DNA from: Streptomyces anulatus
GTDB taxonomy: Bacteria > Actinomycetota > Actinomycetes > Streptomycetales > Streptomycetaceae
Direction: 5' to 3'
Assembly (NCBI RefSeq): GCF_014650675.1
Contig: NZ_BMVK01000001.1
Location: 248,001-312,000, forward strand
DNA length: 64,000 nt
The notes under the pieces were generated by a model, which had not been told where the DNA came from, searched no databases, and saw only the letters and a list, made by a program, of their open reading frames with translations. Below are positions 8,485-17,421 of the stretch, piece after piece; within the stretch, counting starts at the first letter, position 1, and each line of letters begins with the position of its first letter. The position numbers and the translations under genes are program-made.

Positions 8485-8525
8485 GGCTGCTGCTCCTCGG
8501 TGCGCTCGGGATGGACCGTTTCCGG

Positions 8526-9137
8526 TTACGTACGCAGGGCGATTCCGTCGAGCACCATCGAGAGGTACTGACGGGCGATCTCTTCGGGGCTGTGGTGTCC
8601 GCCGGGCCGGTACCAGGAGGCCGCGACCCAGACGGTGTCGCGGACGAAGCGGTAGGTGAGGCGGATGTCGAGGTCGTCGCGGAAGACGCCTTCGGCGACG
8701 CCGCGTTCCAGGGTGCCGAGCCAGGCCTTCTCGAACTTCGTCTGCGAGTCGACGAGGTAGGCGAAGCGCGGCTGGGTGGCGAGGTGCTTGGACTCCTTCT
8801 GGTAGATCGCGACGGCGGGGCGGTGCCGGTCGATCTCCCGGAAGGACTCGGTGACCAGGGCCTCGATGGTCTCGCGGGGGCCGAGACCGGCTTCCAGGAC
8901 CGCGTCGTAGCCCTGCCAGAGCTCGTCGAGGAAGGTGGAGAGGATCTCGTCGATCATCGATTCCTTGGAATCGAAGTGGTAGTAGAGGCTGCCCGCGAGC
9001 ATCCCGGCCTCGTCCGCGATCCGGCGGACGGTGGTGGCGTTGTATCCCTGGGCGGCGAAGACCTCGGCGGCGGTGGCGAGCAGTTCTCCGCGTCGCTCCG
9101 GCGTGGGGGTCACCTGGGGCTTCTTCTTGGTAGGCAC
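8526..9137 (-). CDS. kstR2: TetR family repressor, KstR2-like
   Basis: This 203-residue TetR protein has its helix-turn-helix at residues 36-55 (TVRRIADEAGMLAGSLYYHF) and a C-terminal ligand domain of typical length. KstR2 in mycobacteria represses the HIP genes and is released by HIP-CoA. The position between fadA6 and ipdF, 41 bp from fadA6, matches that arrangement, and the only two strong inverted repeats in the locus sit at the two divergent promoters it would control. I see no operator directly upstream of this gene, so it may be read from the ipdF promoter. Confidence 0.82.
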   Translation of the reverse strand: MPTKKKPQVTPTPERRGELLATAAEVFAAQGYNATTVRRIADEAGMLAGSLYYHFDSKESMIDEILSTFLDELWQGYDAVLEAGLGPRETIEALVTESFREIDRHRPAVAIYQKESKHLATQPRFAYLVDSQTKFEKAWLGTLERGVAEGVFRDDLDIRLTYRFVRDTVWVAASWYRPGGHHSPEEIARQYLSMVLDGIALRT

Positions 9138-9167
9138 CCGGCCATTGTCCGCCCGCGGCCCGTGTGT

Positions 9168-9950
9168 TCACGCATGCTGGCTGCTGACGGGGACGACCTC
9201 GCCGGTCATGTACGAGGAGTAGCCGCTGGCGAGGAAGACGATCACGTTGGCGACCTCCCAGGGTTCGGCGTACCGACCGAAGGCCTCCTTCTCGGTGAGT
9301 TCGGCGAGCAGTTCGGCGGAGGTGACCTTGGCCAGGTGCGGGTGCATGGCGAGGCTGGGGGCGACGGCGTTGACGCGTACGCCGTAGTCGGCGGCCTCGA
9401 CGGCGGCGCAGCGGGTGAGGGCCATGACGCCGGCCTTGGCGGCGGCGTAGTGGGCCTGGCCGCGCTGGGCGCGCCAGCCGACGACGGAGGCGTTGTTGAC
9501 GAGGACTCCCCCGGTTCCGGCGGCCTTGAGGGAGCGCAGGGCGGCGCGGGTGCAGCGGAAGGTGCCGTTGAGGGTGACGTCGAGGATCCTCGTCCACTGG
9601 TCGTCGGTCATCTCGGTGAGTTCGGCGGTGCCGCCGAGGCCCGCGTTGTTGACGACGATGTCCAGGCCGCCGTGGACGCGTTCGGCGTGTGCGAAGAGGG
9701 CCCCGACCTGATCCTCGTCGGTGACGTCGCAGGTCAGGTGGGTGACGCGGTCGGGTCCGAACGCGTCGGCGAGGGCGTGTGCGCTCTCCTTCAGCCGGCG
9801 GGCGTGGGCGTCGCCGATCACGACGCGGGCGCCCTCCTCCAGGAAGCGGCGGGCGGTCGCGCCGCCGATCCCGGCTCCGGCGGCGGCGGTGACGACGGCG
9901 GTGCGGCCGGCCAGCAGTCCGTGTCCCGGCACGTACGGCGGTGTGTCCAT
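9168..9950 (-). CDS. ipdF: SDR family oxidoreductase, IpdF-like
   Basis: This 260-residue SDR has TAAAGAGIG at residues 21-29, the NNAG motif and YAAAKAG as the active-site YxxxK. The start ATG at 9950 is chosen over an upstream one that would run into the operator. IpdF in mycobacteria (Rv3559c) is a same-sized SDR that works with IpdC on 5-hydroxylated HIP-CoA. It leads the minus-strand unit ipdF-kstR2-fadA6 and is divergent from the acyl-CoA dehydrogenase genes across an operator at 9999-10016. Confidence 0.8.
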   Translation of the reverse strand: MDTPPYVPGHGLLAGRTAVVTAAAGAGIGGATARRFLEEGARVVIGDAHARRLKESAHALADAFGPDRVTHLTCDVTDEDQVGALFAHAERVHGGLDIVVNNAGLGGTAELTEMTDDQWTRILDVTLNGTFRCTRAALRSLKAAGTGGVLVNNASVVGWRAQRGQAHYAAAKAGVMALTRCAAVEAADYGVRVNAVAPSLAMHPHLAKVTSAELLAELTEKEAFGRYAEPWEVANVIVFLASGYSSYMTGEVVPVSSQHA

Positions 9951-9998
9951 GGCCCGGTCCCCCGGCTTCTCGACGGTCTGTGGGTCGTACGTTAACCT

Positions 9999-10016
9999 AC
10001 CAAACACTTGTTAGGG
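9999..10016. promoter_or_regulatory. Second KstR2-like inverted repeat between ipdF and the fadE pair
   Basis: Arms ACCAAACA and TGTTAGGG flank CT. The 14-mer ACCAAACACTTGTT (9999-10012) fits AnCAAGnnCTTGnT at every fixed position but one. Over CCAAACAnTTGTTAGG it is identical to the reverse complement of the first operator except at one base. It lies 49 bp upstream of the ipdF start and 45 bp upstream of the fadE start, so one bound dimer could shut both promoters. Confidence 0.72.
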
Positions 10017-10060
10017 AACGCCCTCGGCGACGGGCCGACCGGACGGAAGGCGGGCGCTTC

Positions 10061-11206
10061 ATGGATCTGGCGCACACGGCACGGACAGAAGCCCTGCGCT
10101 CCGAGGCCCGGGGCTGGCTCCGGGAGCACGTACCGGCCCGGCCGCTGCCCTCCCTGGAGACCGAGGAGGGGTTCGCCGCGCACCGGAAGTGGGAAGCCCT
10201 GCTGCACACCGGCCGGTGGTCGGCGGTCTCCTGGCCGGAGGAGTACGGGGGCCGGGGCGCGGACCTCTTCGGCTGGCTGGCGTTCGAGGAGGAGTACTGG
10301 GCGGCGGGCGCACCGGGCCGGGTCTCGCAGAACGGGATCAGCCTCCTCGCCCCGACCCTCCTCGCCCACGGCACGGCCGAGCAGCGGGCCCGGGTGCTGC
10401 CCCCGATGGCGAGCGGCGAGGAGATCTGGGCGCAGGCCTGGTCGGAGCCGGAGGCCGGGTCGGACCTGGCGGCGCTGCGGTCGCGGGCGGTGCGCACGGA
10501 CGGCGGCTGGCTGTTGTCGGGGCAGAAGACCTGGTCCTCGCGGGCGGCGTTCGCGGACCGGGCCTTCGGCATCTTCCGTACGGACCCCGGGGCTTCGAAG
10601 CCGCATCACGGGCTCACGTATCTGATGTTCGGGCTGTCGGAGCCGGGGGTCACCGTGCGCCCCATCGGGCGGCTGGACGGGAAGCCCGCGTTCGCCGAGA
10701 TCTTCCTCGACGAGGTCTTCGTACCGGACGGGGACGTCATCGGGGAGCCGGGGCAGGGCTGGCGCATCGCCATGTCGGCCACCGGCGACGAGCGCGGCCT
10801 GACCCTCCGCTCCCCCGGCCGTTTCCTGGCCGCCGCCGACCGGCTGAAGGACCTGTGGCGGAGGACGGGCGACCCTGCGGACACGGCGCTGCGGGACCGG
10901 GTGGCGGACGCGGTGATCGGGGCGCGGGCGTATCAGCTGTTCACGGCCGCCTCCGCGTCCCGCTTCGCGGCGGGGGCGTCGCTGGGGCCCGAGTCCAGTC
11001 TGAACAAGGTGTTCTGGTCGGGTTACGACATAGCGCTGCACGAGACGGCGCTCGATCTGCTGGGCCCGGACGCGGAGCTGGCGGACACGGCGTGGGCGGA
11101 GGGGTACGTCTTCGCGCTCGCGGGCCCCGTGTACGCCGGGACGAACGAGATCCAGCGGGACATCATCGCCGAGCGGCTGCTCGGCCTGCCGAAGGGACGG
11201 CACTGA
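10061..11206 (+). CDS. Acyl-CoA dehydrogenase, FadE31-like
   Basis: This 381-residue acyl-CoA dehydrogenase has the FAD-binding loop QAWSEPEAGSDLA, GQKTWSSRA, and the C-terminal YAGTNEIQRDIIAERLLG segment that carries the usual catalytic-base region. The composition around AGAPGRVSQNGISLLAPT resembles mycobacterial FadE31 from memory. In that system adjacent long and short FadE proteins form alpha2beta2 enzymes acting on steroid-derived CoA esters. The start ATG at 10061 follows the operator. The stop overlaps the next gene by one base (TGATG), supporting a heteromeric pair. Confidence 0.87.
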   Translation: MDLAHTARTEALRSEARGWLREHVPARPLPSLETEEGFAAHRKWEALLHTGRWSAVSWPEEYGGRGADLFGWLAFEEEYWAAGAPGRVSQNGISLLAPTLLAHGTAEQRARVLPPMASGEEIWAQAWSEPEAGSDLAALRSRAVRTDGGWLLSGQKTWSSRAAFADRAFGIFRTDPGASKPHHGLTYLMFGLSEPGVTVRPIGRLDGKPAFAEIFLDEVFVPDGDVIGEPGQGWRIAMSATGDERGLTLRSPGRFLAAADRLKDLWRRTGDPADTALRDRVADAVIGARAYQLFTAASASRFAAGASLGPESSLNKVFWSGYDIALHETALDLLGPDAELADTAWAEGYVFALAGPVYAGTNEIQRDIIAERLLGLPKGRH

Positions 11207-12192
11207 TGCGTTTCCTCCTCGACGACGAGCAGCGGGAGTTCGCCCGCTCGCTGGACGCGATGCTGACGGCGGCCGGCACGCCGTCGGTCCTGCGGGCGTG
11301 GGCCGCCGGGGATCGCGGGCCGGGGCGGGCCCTGTGGGGGCGGCTCGCGGACGCGGGGGTGTTCGCGCTCGCGGTCCCGGAGGCGTACGGGGGTCTCGGG
11401 CCGCTCCCCGTGGAGCTGGCCGTCGCCTGCGTCGAGCTGGGGCGGCACGCGGTGCCCGGACCGGTGGCGGAGACCCTGGCGGCCGGGGTGCTGCTGAGCG
11501 GGGCGGGCGGGCCGGCGGCCGAGGAGTGGCTGCCCCGGATCGCCTCCGGCGGCGCGGTGGTCTCGCTGCGGCTGGCGGGGCACGGGCCGTACGCCCTGGA
11601 CGCGGACGCGGCGGACGCGGTGTTCACGGTGGACGGCGACGAACTGCGGATCGCGCCGGGGCCCGGGGAGCCGTCGGCGTCGGCGGATCCGGCGCGGCGG
11701 CTGTTCCGGCCGGAGGCGGGCGGCGCGGTGGCGGCGGCCGGTCCCGGGGTGCGCGGGGCGGCGCGGGCGGCGGGCGATCTGGCGGGGTTCGCCACGGCGG
11801 CCCTGGCGCTGGGATGCGGGGAGGAGCTGCTGCGGGCGACCGTGGCGTACGTGAAGCAGCGCACCCAGTTCGGGGTGCCCGTCGGGTCGTTCCAGGCGGT
11901 CAAGCACCGGCTCGCGGACACCCTGATCGGGCTGGAGTTCGCACGCCCGCTGCTGTACGGGGCGGCGGTGGAGCTGGCCGGGGGAACGGCCGGGGCGGGG
12001 GCGGCGGTCGCGGCGGCGAAGGCGGCGGCGGGCGAGGCGGCGTACGCGGCGGCCCGCACCGCGCTCCAGTCGCACGGCGCGGTCGGCTACACCGAGGAGC
12101 TGGACCTCGCGTGGTGGCTGCGCCGGGCCCGGCCGCTGCGGGACGCCTGGGGGACGCCGTCCGCCTGCCGGGCCCGGGTGCTGGCGGGCTGA
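11206..12192 (+). CDS. Short acyl-CoA dehydrogenase-like subunit, FadE32/FadE33-like
   Basis: This 328-residue acyl-CoA dehydrogenase-like protein is about 50 residues shorter than its partner. It keeps the C-terminal domain signature YVKQRTQFGVPVGSFQAVKH and SHGAVGYTEELDL but lacks a recognisable YxGTxxIQ catalytic segment. Short partners FadE32 and FadE33 in M. tuberculosis have a similar size and partial active sites. The one-base overlap with the upstream gene indicates coupled translation. Very GGC/GCG-rich coding at 11700-12050 gives an alanine-rich stretch but no frame disruption. Confidence 0.84.
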   Translation: MRFLLDDEQREFARSLDAMLTAAGTPSVLRAWAAGDRGPGRALWGRLADAGVFALAVPEAYGGLGPLPVELAVACVELGRHAVPGPVAETLAAGVLLSGAGGPAAEEWLPRIASGGAVVSLRLAGHGPYALDADAADAVFTVDGDELRIAPGPGEPSASADPARRLFRPEAGGAVAAAGPGVRGAARAAGDLAGFATAALALGCGEELLRATVAYVKQRTQFGVPVGSFQAVKHRLADTLIGLEFARPLLYGAAVELAGGTAGAGAAVAAAKAAAGEAAYAAARTALQSHGAVGYTEELDLAWWLRRARPLRDAWGTPSACRARVLAG

Positions 12193-12214
12193 GAGCCGGG
12201 CGCGCGGACCCGGT

Positions 12215-12739
12215 TCAGGACACCTCGGTCGGCGGGGTGTCGTCGCCGGTGCGGCGCACGGTGCGCAGCGGCTGCCCGGGGCGCCAGGACCGGATGACCA
12301 GCGCCTCGCCGTCGAGCCCGATGCGGACCACCTCGGTCAGCTCGGCCCGGAAGAGGTGGAAGGGCTCCGGGGGGCTCGCCTCCTCGATGAAGCGGGCGAT
12401 CACCTCCGGGTCCGTGATCTCCACGGCCCGGCCGCTGACACGGACGTCCCCGTCGTTCAGCTCGGCGTCGGGCCCGGGGTTGGCCTGGAGCGCGAAACGC
12501 GGATCGCGCCGCAGGTCCAGGGCCTTGCGGGAGTTCGGCATCATGCCGAGCAGCAGCTCGCCGAAGCGGAAGTCGGCCTCCAGGCCGGTGACCCGGGGCG
12601 AGCCGTCCTTCCGCAGGGTGGCCAGGACGTGGTGCTTGTAGAGGCGGAAGCGGGCTCGCACGGTGTCGGCGAATGCGGGCTCGGCGGTGGCGAAGCCGTC
12701 CCAGGACACGGGCGCGTGCGAAGGCGATGAAGACGTCAT
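12215..12739 (-). CDS. Pyridoxamine 5'-phosphate oxidase-fold (PPOX/FDOR) family protein
   Basis: This protein of about 174 residues has the split-barrel pattern HHVLATLRKDGSPRVTGLE near the start, then a strand rich in paired positions around DVRVSGRAVEITDPEVI. The family binds FMN, F420 or haem and includes many uncharacterised Streptomyces members. Start choice is uncertain: ATGs occur at 12769, 12748 and 12739, none with a well-spaced ribosome-binding site, and I favour the MTSSSP start at 12739. It converges with the fadE pair, only 22 bp away, and has no evident functional link to it. Confidence 0.8.
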   Translation of the reverse strand: MTSSSPSHAPVSWDGFATAEPAFADTVRARFRLYKHHVLATLRKDGSPRVTGLEADFRFGELLLGMMPNSRKALDLRRDPRFALQANPGPDAELNDGDVRVSGRAVEITDPEVIARFIEEASPPEPFHLFRAELTEVVRIGLDGEALVIRSWRPGQPLRTVRRTGDDTPPTEVS

Positions 12740-12849
12740 GGGAGCCATGGAACACCCGATACCCGACATCTCCTGTCGGTATTTGCGCGCGACAGGCGGG
12801 CGAGTTCCGCCGAGCCGGACACGGTCACCCCCGCACCGCCGTCACCGCC

Positions 12850-13317
12850 TCAGGCGCGGTTCCCCGGAGCCGGCCGGGTGAGCCTCAGCATGACCTCGTC
12901 GTACTCCTCGTCGACACGGCGGCTCTCCTCCACGAAGCCCAGCCGGGCGTAGAAGCCCCGGGCCCCCGTGTTCTTCTCGTACACCTCCAGGGTCAGGGAG
13001 CCGTGCAGCGCCGCAGCGTGTTCGACCAGCCGCCGGCCCACCCCGGTGCCCTGTGCCTCCGGAGCCACGAAGAGGCCGCCGATCTCGGCGTCCAGGAGGC
13101 CGAGGAGGGCCACCACACGGCCGTCCGTCTCGGCGACCCAGTTCTCCGCGTGGACGAGATAGACCTCGCGCATCTTGCGGGCGCGCTCGCCCTCGCCCTC
13201 GCCGGGGATGAAGGGGTGGGCCGCAGTGCCGGCACGGGACCAGACGTCCACCGCCGCGTTCTCGTCAGCGGCGGCATAGCGGCGGATCACGGTGCTTCCG
13301 GATACATTTTCGGGCAT
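12850..13317 (-). CDS. GNAT family N-acetyltransferase
   Basis: This 155-residue protein has the acetyl-CoA-binding segment GLFVAPEAQGTGVGRRLVEH and the C-terminal LEVYEKNTGARGFYARLGF, both diagnostic of GNAT enzymes. The start is ATG at 13317, because the longer open frame upstream would overlap the HutD gene on the same strand. The substrate is unknown; proteins or small amines are usual for this family. Confidence 0.85.
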   Translation of the reverse strand: MPENVSGSTVIRRYAAADENAAVDVWSRAGTAAHPFIPGEGEGERARKMREVYLVHAENWVAETDGRVVALLGLLDAEIGGLFVAPEAQGTGVGRRLVEHAAALHGSLTLEVYEKNTGARGFYARLGFVEESRRVDEEYDEVMLRLTRPAPGNRA

Positions 13318-13400
13318 GCGTGCGACCGTATCCCGCGGCGGTGGGATCGGCAGTCGAGTTTCCCGCCCGCCGGGGCCCGCCCGCCGGTGGGGGCGGTCGG

Positions 13401-13964
13401 TCACACGTCCGAGAACGTGATCAGCACCGCCTGGCCCATCGTCCGCAGGACCCCGGGCGACGCCCCGGCCGCCAGCACCGCGTCGTAGCGGTCCAGTCGG
13501 ACGCCCCCGCCCTCCAGCTCCGCGCCGTCGTCCAGGGAGACGGCCAGCACCGCGCCGCCCTCCGGTGGCAGCAGACGGACCGTGCCGCAGACGACGGCGG
13601 TCTCCGCCCGCGTACGGGCCCTGCGGTACATGACGTTGAGATTGACGACGGGGCCGGCCAGCAGAAAGCCCTCGGTGGGCAGGTCGCCGGGGAAGCCGTG
13701 CGGCCACAGCGGCTCGTCGACGATGTGGTGCTCGCCGCCGACGACGAGGTCCATGCCCGCGCCCTCGACCACGGTCAGGACGCGCTCCACACCGGGGAAG
13801 GCGGAGAACGGCCCGTCGGCGGTGACGTCCGCCAGGCTCACCCGCCAGTCGAAGGCGTCCGTCCCCGCGCCCCCGGGGCCGGTGGCGATCTCGCGGACGG
13901 TCCCGCCGCCGTTCTTCCAGGGGACGGGCGCGCGGTCGGCGGCGCGCAGGATCCGTACCGTCAT
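13401..13964 (-). CDS. HutD/Ves family cupin protein
   Basis: This 187-residue protein starts MTVRILRAADRAPVPWKNGG; the WKNGGGTVREI stretch near residue 16 is the family hallmark. HutD is a bicupin linked in other bacteria to histidine utilisation, with an unproven regulatory or metabolite-binding role. No hut genes are nearby. It is coupled by an ATGA overlap (13961-13964) to an upstream vWA protein, an unexpected partner. Confidence 0.82.
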   Translation of the reverse strand: MTVRILRAADRAPVPWKNGGGTVREIATGPGGAGTDAFDWRVSLADVTADGPFSAFPGVERVLTVVEGAGMDLVVGGEHHIVDEPLWPHGFPGDLPTEGFLLAGPVVNLNVMYRRARTRAETAVVCGTVRLLPPEGGAVLAVSLDDGAELEGGGVRLDRYDAVLAAGASPGVLRTMGQAVLITFSDV

Positions 13965-14710
13965 CGGACGATCCCCTGTTCCCGGGCGGCTGCCAGCCAG
14001 AGCGGGAACTCGGCGACGAGCCGGTCGTACAGCTCGGGGTCCGGGACCTTCCGGGGGTCCTCGCCGGCGTGGAAGTATCCGGCGTTGTCGACCGTCCGCT
14101 TGGCGGGGACGGCCAGCTCGTCGAGCTTGCGCAGGAAGTCGAACTGGCTGCTGCGGGTGTTGCCGAAGCCGACGAACTGCCAGAACAGGGGCAGCTTCGC
14201 GGCCTTGCACAGGTAGCGCTCGGCGGCGAGCTTGTTGATCGGCCCGCCGTCCGTCTGGAAGACGACCAGGGCGGGGTCGGTGGAGCCGCTGTCGAGGTAG
14301 TGGTCGATGACCGCGTCCATCGCCAGGTGGTAGCTGGTCTTCCCCATGTGCCCGAGGCCCGCCCAGATCTCGTCGATCCGGCCGTGGTGGTTGTCCAGGG
14401 CGATGTCGGTGACCGCGTCGACGTCGGTGGAGAAGAAGACGACCGGCAAAGTGCCGTCGTCGTCGAGGTTGGCCGACAGGCCCAGCACCCGGTCGGCCAG
14501 CGCCTGGACGCTGCCGTCGTTGTAGTAGGGCTTCATCGAGCCGGAGTGGTCGAGGACGAGGTAGACGGCCGCGCGGTGACCGCCCAGCCCATGCTTCTCC
14601 AGCGAGATCCCGGCACTTCTGTAGTGGCTGACCAGGGCCGGAGCCGTCTCCCGCACCTTGGTGAGGCTGATGGCCGGGCCGGTGCCCACGGCCGTGTTCG
14701 CACTGTTCAT
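13961..14710 (-). CDS. VWA domain protein (TerF/TerY-like)
   Basis: This 249-residue protein has a von Willebrand A domain with a complete metal-ion-dependent adhesion site: DHSGS near residue 54, KTSYH (the threonine ligand) and QTDGG (the aspartate ligand). The closing segment, FWQFVGFGNTRSSQFDFLRK and PLWLAAAREQGIVR, is typical of tellurium-resistance-type vWA proteins, which handle metal-dependent protein contacts in a phage/stress chemosensing system. No TerD genes lie in the window. It is the first gene of a two-gene unit with hutD. A G-rich tract lies just upstream of the ATG. Confidence 0.83.
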   Translation of the reverse strand: MNSANTAVGTGPAISLTKVRETAPALVSHYRSAGISLEKHGLGGHRAAVYLVLDHSGSMKPYYNDGSVQALADRVLGLSANLDDDGTLPVVFFSTDVDAVTDIALDNHHGRIDEIWAGLGHMGKTSYHLAMDAVIDHYLDSGSTDPALVVFQTDGGPINKLAAERYLCKAAKLPLFWQFVGFGNTRSSQFDFLRKLDELAVPAKRTVDNAGYFHAGEDPRKVPDPELYDRLVAEFPLWLAAAREQGIVR

Positions 14711-14854
14711 GACGGCCCCCCTGTTCTGTGCTCCGCGGACCTCGAGCGTAGGCCACGACCGGCCCCGGGCTTAGGGCCGGTCACACCGGTTCGCTATCTT
14801 GATCGCCGCCGCCCCCACCGGCCCCGTTGCACATTCCCAGTGAAGGAGCCGGCC

Positions 14855-15766
14855 ATGGAGGCCGCCGCCACCGCGTGTTACCGCCATCCGTCCTACGAGA
14901 CGTATGTCCGCTGCACCCGTTGCGACCGCTACATCTGCCCGGACTGCATGCGGGAGGCCGCTGTCGGGCACCACTGCGTGGAGTGCGTGAAGGAGGGGCA
15001 GCGCTCGGTGCGCCAGGCCCGTACGGTCTTCGGCGGTGCGGTGTCCCGGGCGACGGCGCCGATCGTGACGTACGTCCTGATGGCGCTCAACGTCCTGGTC
15101 TACATCGGCGAGGTGGTCAGGCCGGAAATCGTGGACCGGTTCGCGGTGCTCGGGGCGGTGCTCACCGGGCCGGACGGCGAGCAGTACTACTACCGGGGTG
15201 ACACGTACGCCGGGTACGAGCTGACGGGCATCGCGGACGGGGAGTGGTACCGGCTGGTGACCGGGGCGTTCCTGCACCTTCCTCCGGACGCCTCGTTCGG
15301 GGTGATGCACCTGGTGTTCAACATGTTCGCGCTGTGGAACATCGGCCGGGCGGTGGAGGGCCAGCTGGGGCGGGCCCGCTATCTGGCGCTGTATCTGCTG
15401 TCGGCGGTGGGCGGTTCGGTCCTGGTGTACCTGGTGGCCCCGGACACCTCGACGGTCGGCGCCTCCGGCGCGGTCTTCGGGCTGGCGGCCGCGTACTGGG
15501 TCATCCACCGGCGGCTCGGCCGTGACATGGCGGCGGTCAACCGCTTCATGGCCGGATTCCTGCTCTGGATGCTGATCTCGGCCGCGTTCACCTCGTGGCA
15601 GGGGCACCTGGGCGGGCTGCTGACCGGGGCGCTGGTGACGTACGGGCTCGCCTTCGCGCCGGCGAAGCTGCGGGTGTGGCCGGTCCAGCTCGCGGGCGGG
15701 CTGGTGCTGGCGGGCCTGTTCGCGGTGGCGGTGGTGCTGAAGACCTCGGCGCTGACGGGCGGCTGA
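14855..15766 (+). CDS. Rhomboid family intramembrane serine protease with N-terminal zinc finger
   Basis: This 303-residue membrane protease has a cysteine/histidine-rich B-box-like finger (CYRHPSYETYVRCTRCDRYI and CPDC, residues about 8-45), followed by the rhomboid core. Rhomboid features are HLVFNMFALWNIG, the nucleophile motif GASGAVFGL and the catalytic histidine in WQGHLGG, spread over at least six hydrophobic segments. Rhomboids cleave transmembrane helices. The zinc finger fused to the core is common in actinobacterial homologues. The ATG at 14855 is preceded by GAAGGAG. It is divergent from the vWA/hutD pair across 144 bp. Confidence 0.9.
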   Translation: MEAAATACYRHPSYETYVRCTRCDRYICPDCMREAAVGHHCVECVKEGQRSVRQARTVFGGAVSRATAPIVTYVLMALNVLVYIGEVVRPEIVDRFAVLGAVLTGPDGEQYYYRGDTYAGYELTGIADGEWYRLVTGAFLHLPPDASFGVMHLVFNMFALWNIGRAVEGQLGRARYLALYLLSAVGGSVLVYLVAPDTSTVGASGAVFGLAAAYWVIHRRLGRDMAAVNRFMAGFLLWMLISAAFTSWQGHLGGLLTGALVTYGLAFAPAKLRVWPVQLAGGLVLAGLFAVAVVLKTSALTGG

Positions 15767-15921
15767 GGCGGACGGCGCCGAGCCCGGGCGGCGCTGAGGC
15801 CGGGCGCCTCGGAAGGAACCCGGCCCCGGACGCGCCACGGCGCCCGCTGGAGTCCGGTCGGGGACAGGCAGGCGCCGCGTTCAGTTCCGTACGCCGTTGT
15901 ACGGGACGTCTTGTGGGGGCT

Positions 15922-15946
15922 CCCCCGGGCCGCGTGGCCCAGGGGG
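15922..15946. terminator. Hairpin in the convergent gap between rhomboid and gltD
   Basis: CCCCCGGGCC and GGCCCAGGGGG pair around a GCGT loop with one bulged base, 15 bp from the gltD stop and about 155 bp after the rhomboid stop. It probably serves as a terminator for gltBD. The remaining 150 bp of the gap shows only GC-rich sequence. Confidence 0.5.
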
Positions 15947-15960
15947 AACCCGGGTGGTGC

Positions 15961-17421
15961 TCAGACCAGCAGTGAGCGGTCCGTCGGGCGGATCGGCGCC
16001 GGCAGGGCGCTGGTCCCGGTCAGGAAGCGGTCCACTCCGCGAGCGGCGGAGCGGCCCTCGGCGATCGCCCAGACGATCAGCGACTGGCCGCGTCCCGCGT
16101 CACCGGCGACGTAGACGCCGTCGACGTTGGTCGCGTAGTGCTCGTCGCGGGCGACGTTGCCGCGCTGGTCGAGCTCCAGGCCGAACTGCTGGACCAGACC
16201 GTTGGACTGGTCGGTTCCGGTGAAGCCCATGGCGAGGGTGACGAGCTGCGCGGGGATGCGCCGCTCCGTGCCGGGCTTCTGCTCCAGCTTACCGTCCTTG
16301 AACTCGACCTCCACCAGGTGGAGGGCCGCGACGTTTCCGTCCTCGTCGCCCTCGAAGTGGGTCGTGGAGACGGAGTAGACCCGCTCGCCGCCCTCCTCGT
16401 GCGCGGAGGTGACCTTGTAGAGCATCGGGAAGGTCGGCCACGGCTGGCCCGCGTTCCGGTCCTCGCCCGGCTTCGGCATGATCTCCAGCTGGGTGACGGA
16501 GGCCGCGCCCTGGCGGTGGGCGGTGCCGACGCAGTCGGCTCCGGTGTCGCCGCCGCCGATGACGACGACGTGCTTGCCGCCGGCGTGGATCGGGGCGACG
16601 GTCAGGTCGCCCTCCTGCACCTTGTTGGCGAGCGGCAGGTACTCCATCGCGAAGTGGATGCCGCCCAGCTCACGGCCGGGGACGGGCAGGTCGCGGGAGA
16701 CGGTGGCGCCGGCCGCGATGACGACCGCGTCGTAGCGGCGGCGGAGCTTCGCGGCGTCGATGTCCTTGCCGATCTCCACCTCCGTACGGAACTTGGTGCC
16801 TTCCAGGCGCATCTGCTCGATGCGGCGGTTGATGTGCGACTTCTCCATCTTGAACTCGGGGATGCCGTAGCGGAGGAGGCCCCCGATGCGGTCCGCGCGC
16901 TCGTAGACGGCGACGGTGTGGCCGGCCCGGGTCAGCTGCTGGGCGGCGGCGAGTCCCGCCGGGCCCGAGCCGATGACCGCGACGGTCTTGCCGGAGAGGC
17001 GCTCCGGCGGCTGCGGGGTGACGTCGCCGCTGTCCCACGCCTTGTCGATGATGGAGACTTCGACGTTCTTGATGGTGACGGCGGGCTGGTTGATGCCGAG
17101 CACGCACGCCGACTCGCAGGGGGCCGGGCACAGCCGCCCGGTGAACTCCGGGAAGTTGTTCGTGGCATGCAGCCGCTCGGAGGCGGCGGTCCAGTCCTCG
17201 CGGTAGGCGTAGTCGTTCCACTCGGGGATGAGGTTTCCGAGGGGGCAGCCGTTGTGGCAGAACGGGATGCCGCAGTCCATGCAGCGGCCGGCCTGCTTGC
17301 TGATGATCGGGAGCAGCGAGCCCGGAACGTAGACCTCGTTCCAGTCCTTGACGCGCTCGGCAACGGGGCGGGTCTGGGCGACCTCGCGTCCGGTGGTCAG
17401 GAAGCCCTTGGGGTCAGCCAT
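15961..17421 (-). CDS. gltD: Glutamate synthase (NADPH) small subunit
   Basis: This 486-residue GltD has N-terminal iron-sulfur cysteines ([17 protein letters not shown] near residue 43 and [12 protein letters not shown]), the FAD motif [12 protein letters not shown] and the NADPH motif [12 protein letters not shown], ending with [16 protein letters not shown]. It passes electrons from NADPH through FAD and Fe-S clusters to GltB, which forms two glutamates from glutamine and 2-oxoglutarate. Its start overlaps the gltB stop by 8 bp, giving coupled expression in the order gltB-gltD. Confidence 0.97.
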   Translation of the reverse strand: MADPKGFLTTGREVAQTRPVAERVKDWNEVYVPGSLLPIISKQAGRCMDCGIPFCHNGCPLGNLIPEWNDYAYREDWTAASERLHATNNFPEFTGRLCPAPCESACVLGINQPAVTIKNVEVSIIDKAWDSGDVTPQPPERLSGKTVAVIGSGPAGLAAAQQLTRAGHTVAVYERADRIGGLLRYGIPEFKMEKSHINRRIEQMRLEGTKFRTEVEIGKDIDAAKLRRRYDAVVIAAGATVSRDLPVPGRELGGIHFAMEYLPLANKVQEGDLTVAPIHAGGKHVVVIGGGDTGADCVGTAHRQGAASVTQLEIMPKPGEDRNAGQPWPTFPMLYKVTSAHEEGGERVYSVSTTHFEGDEDGNVAALHLVEVEFKDGKLEQKPGTERRIPAQLVTLAMGFTGTDQSNGLVQQFGLELDQRGNVARDEHYATNVDGVYVAGDAGRGQSLIVWAIAEGRSAARGVDRFLTGTSALPAPIRPTDRSLLV

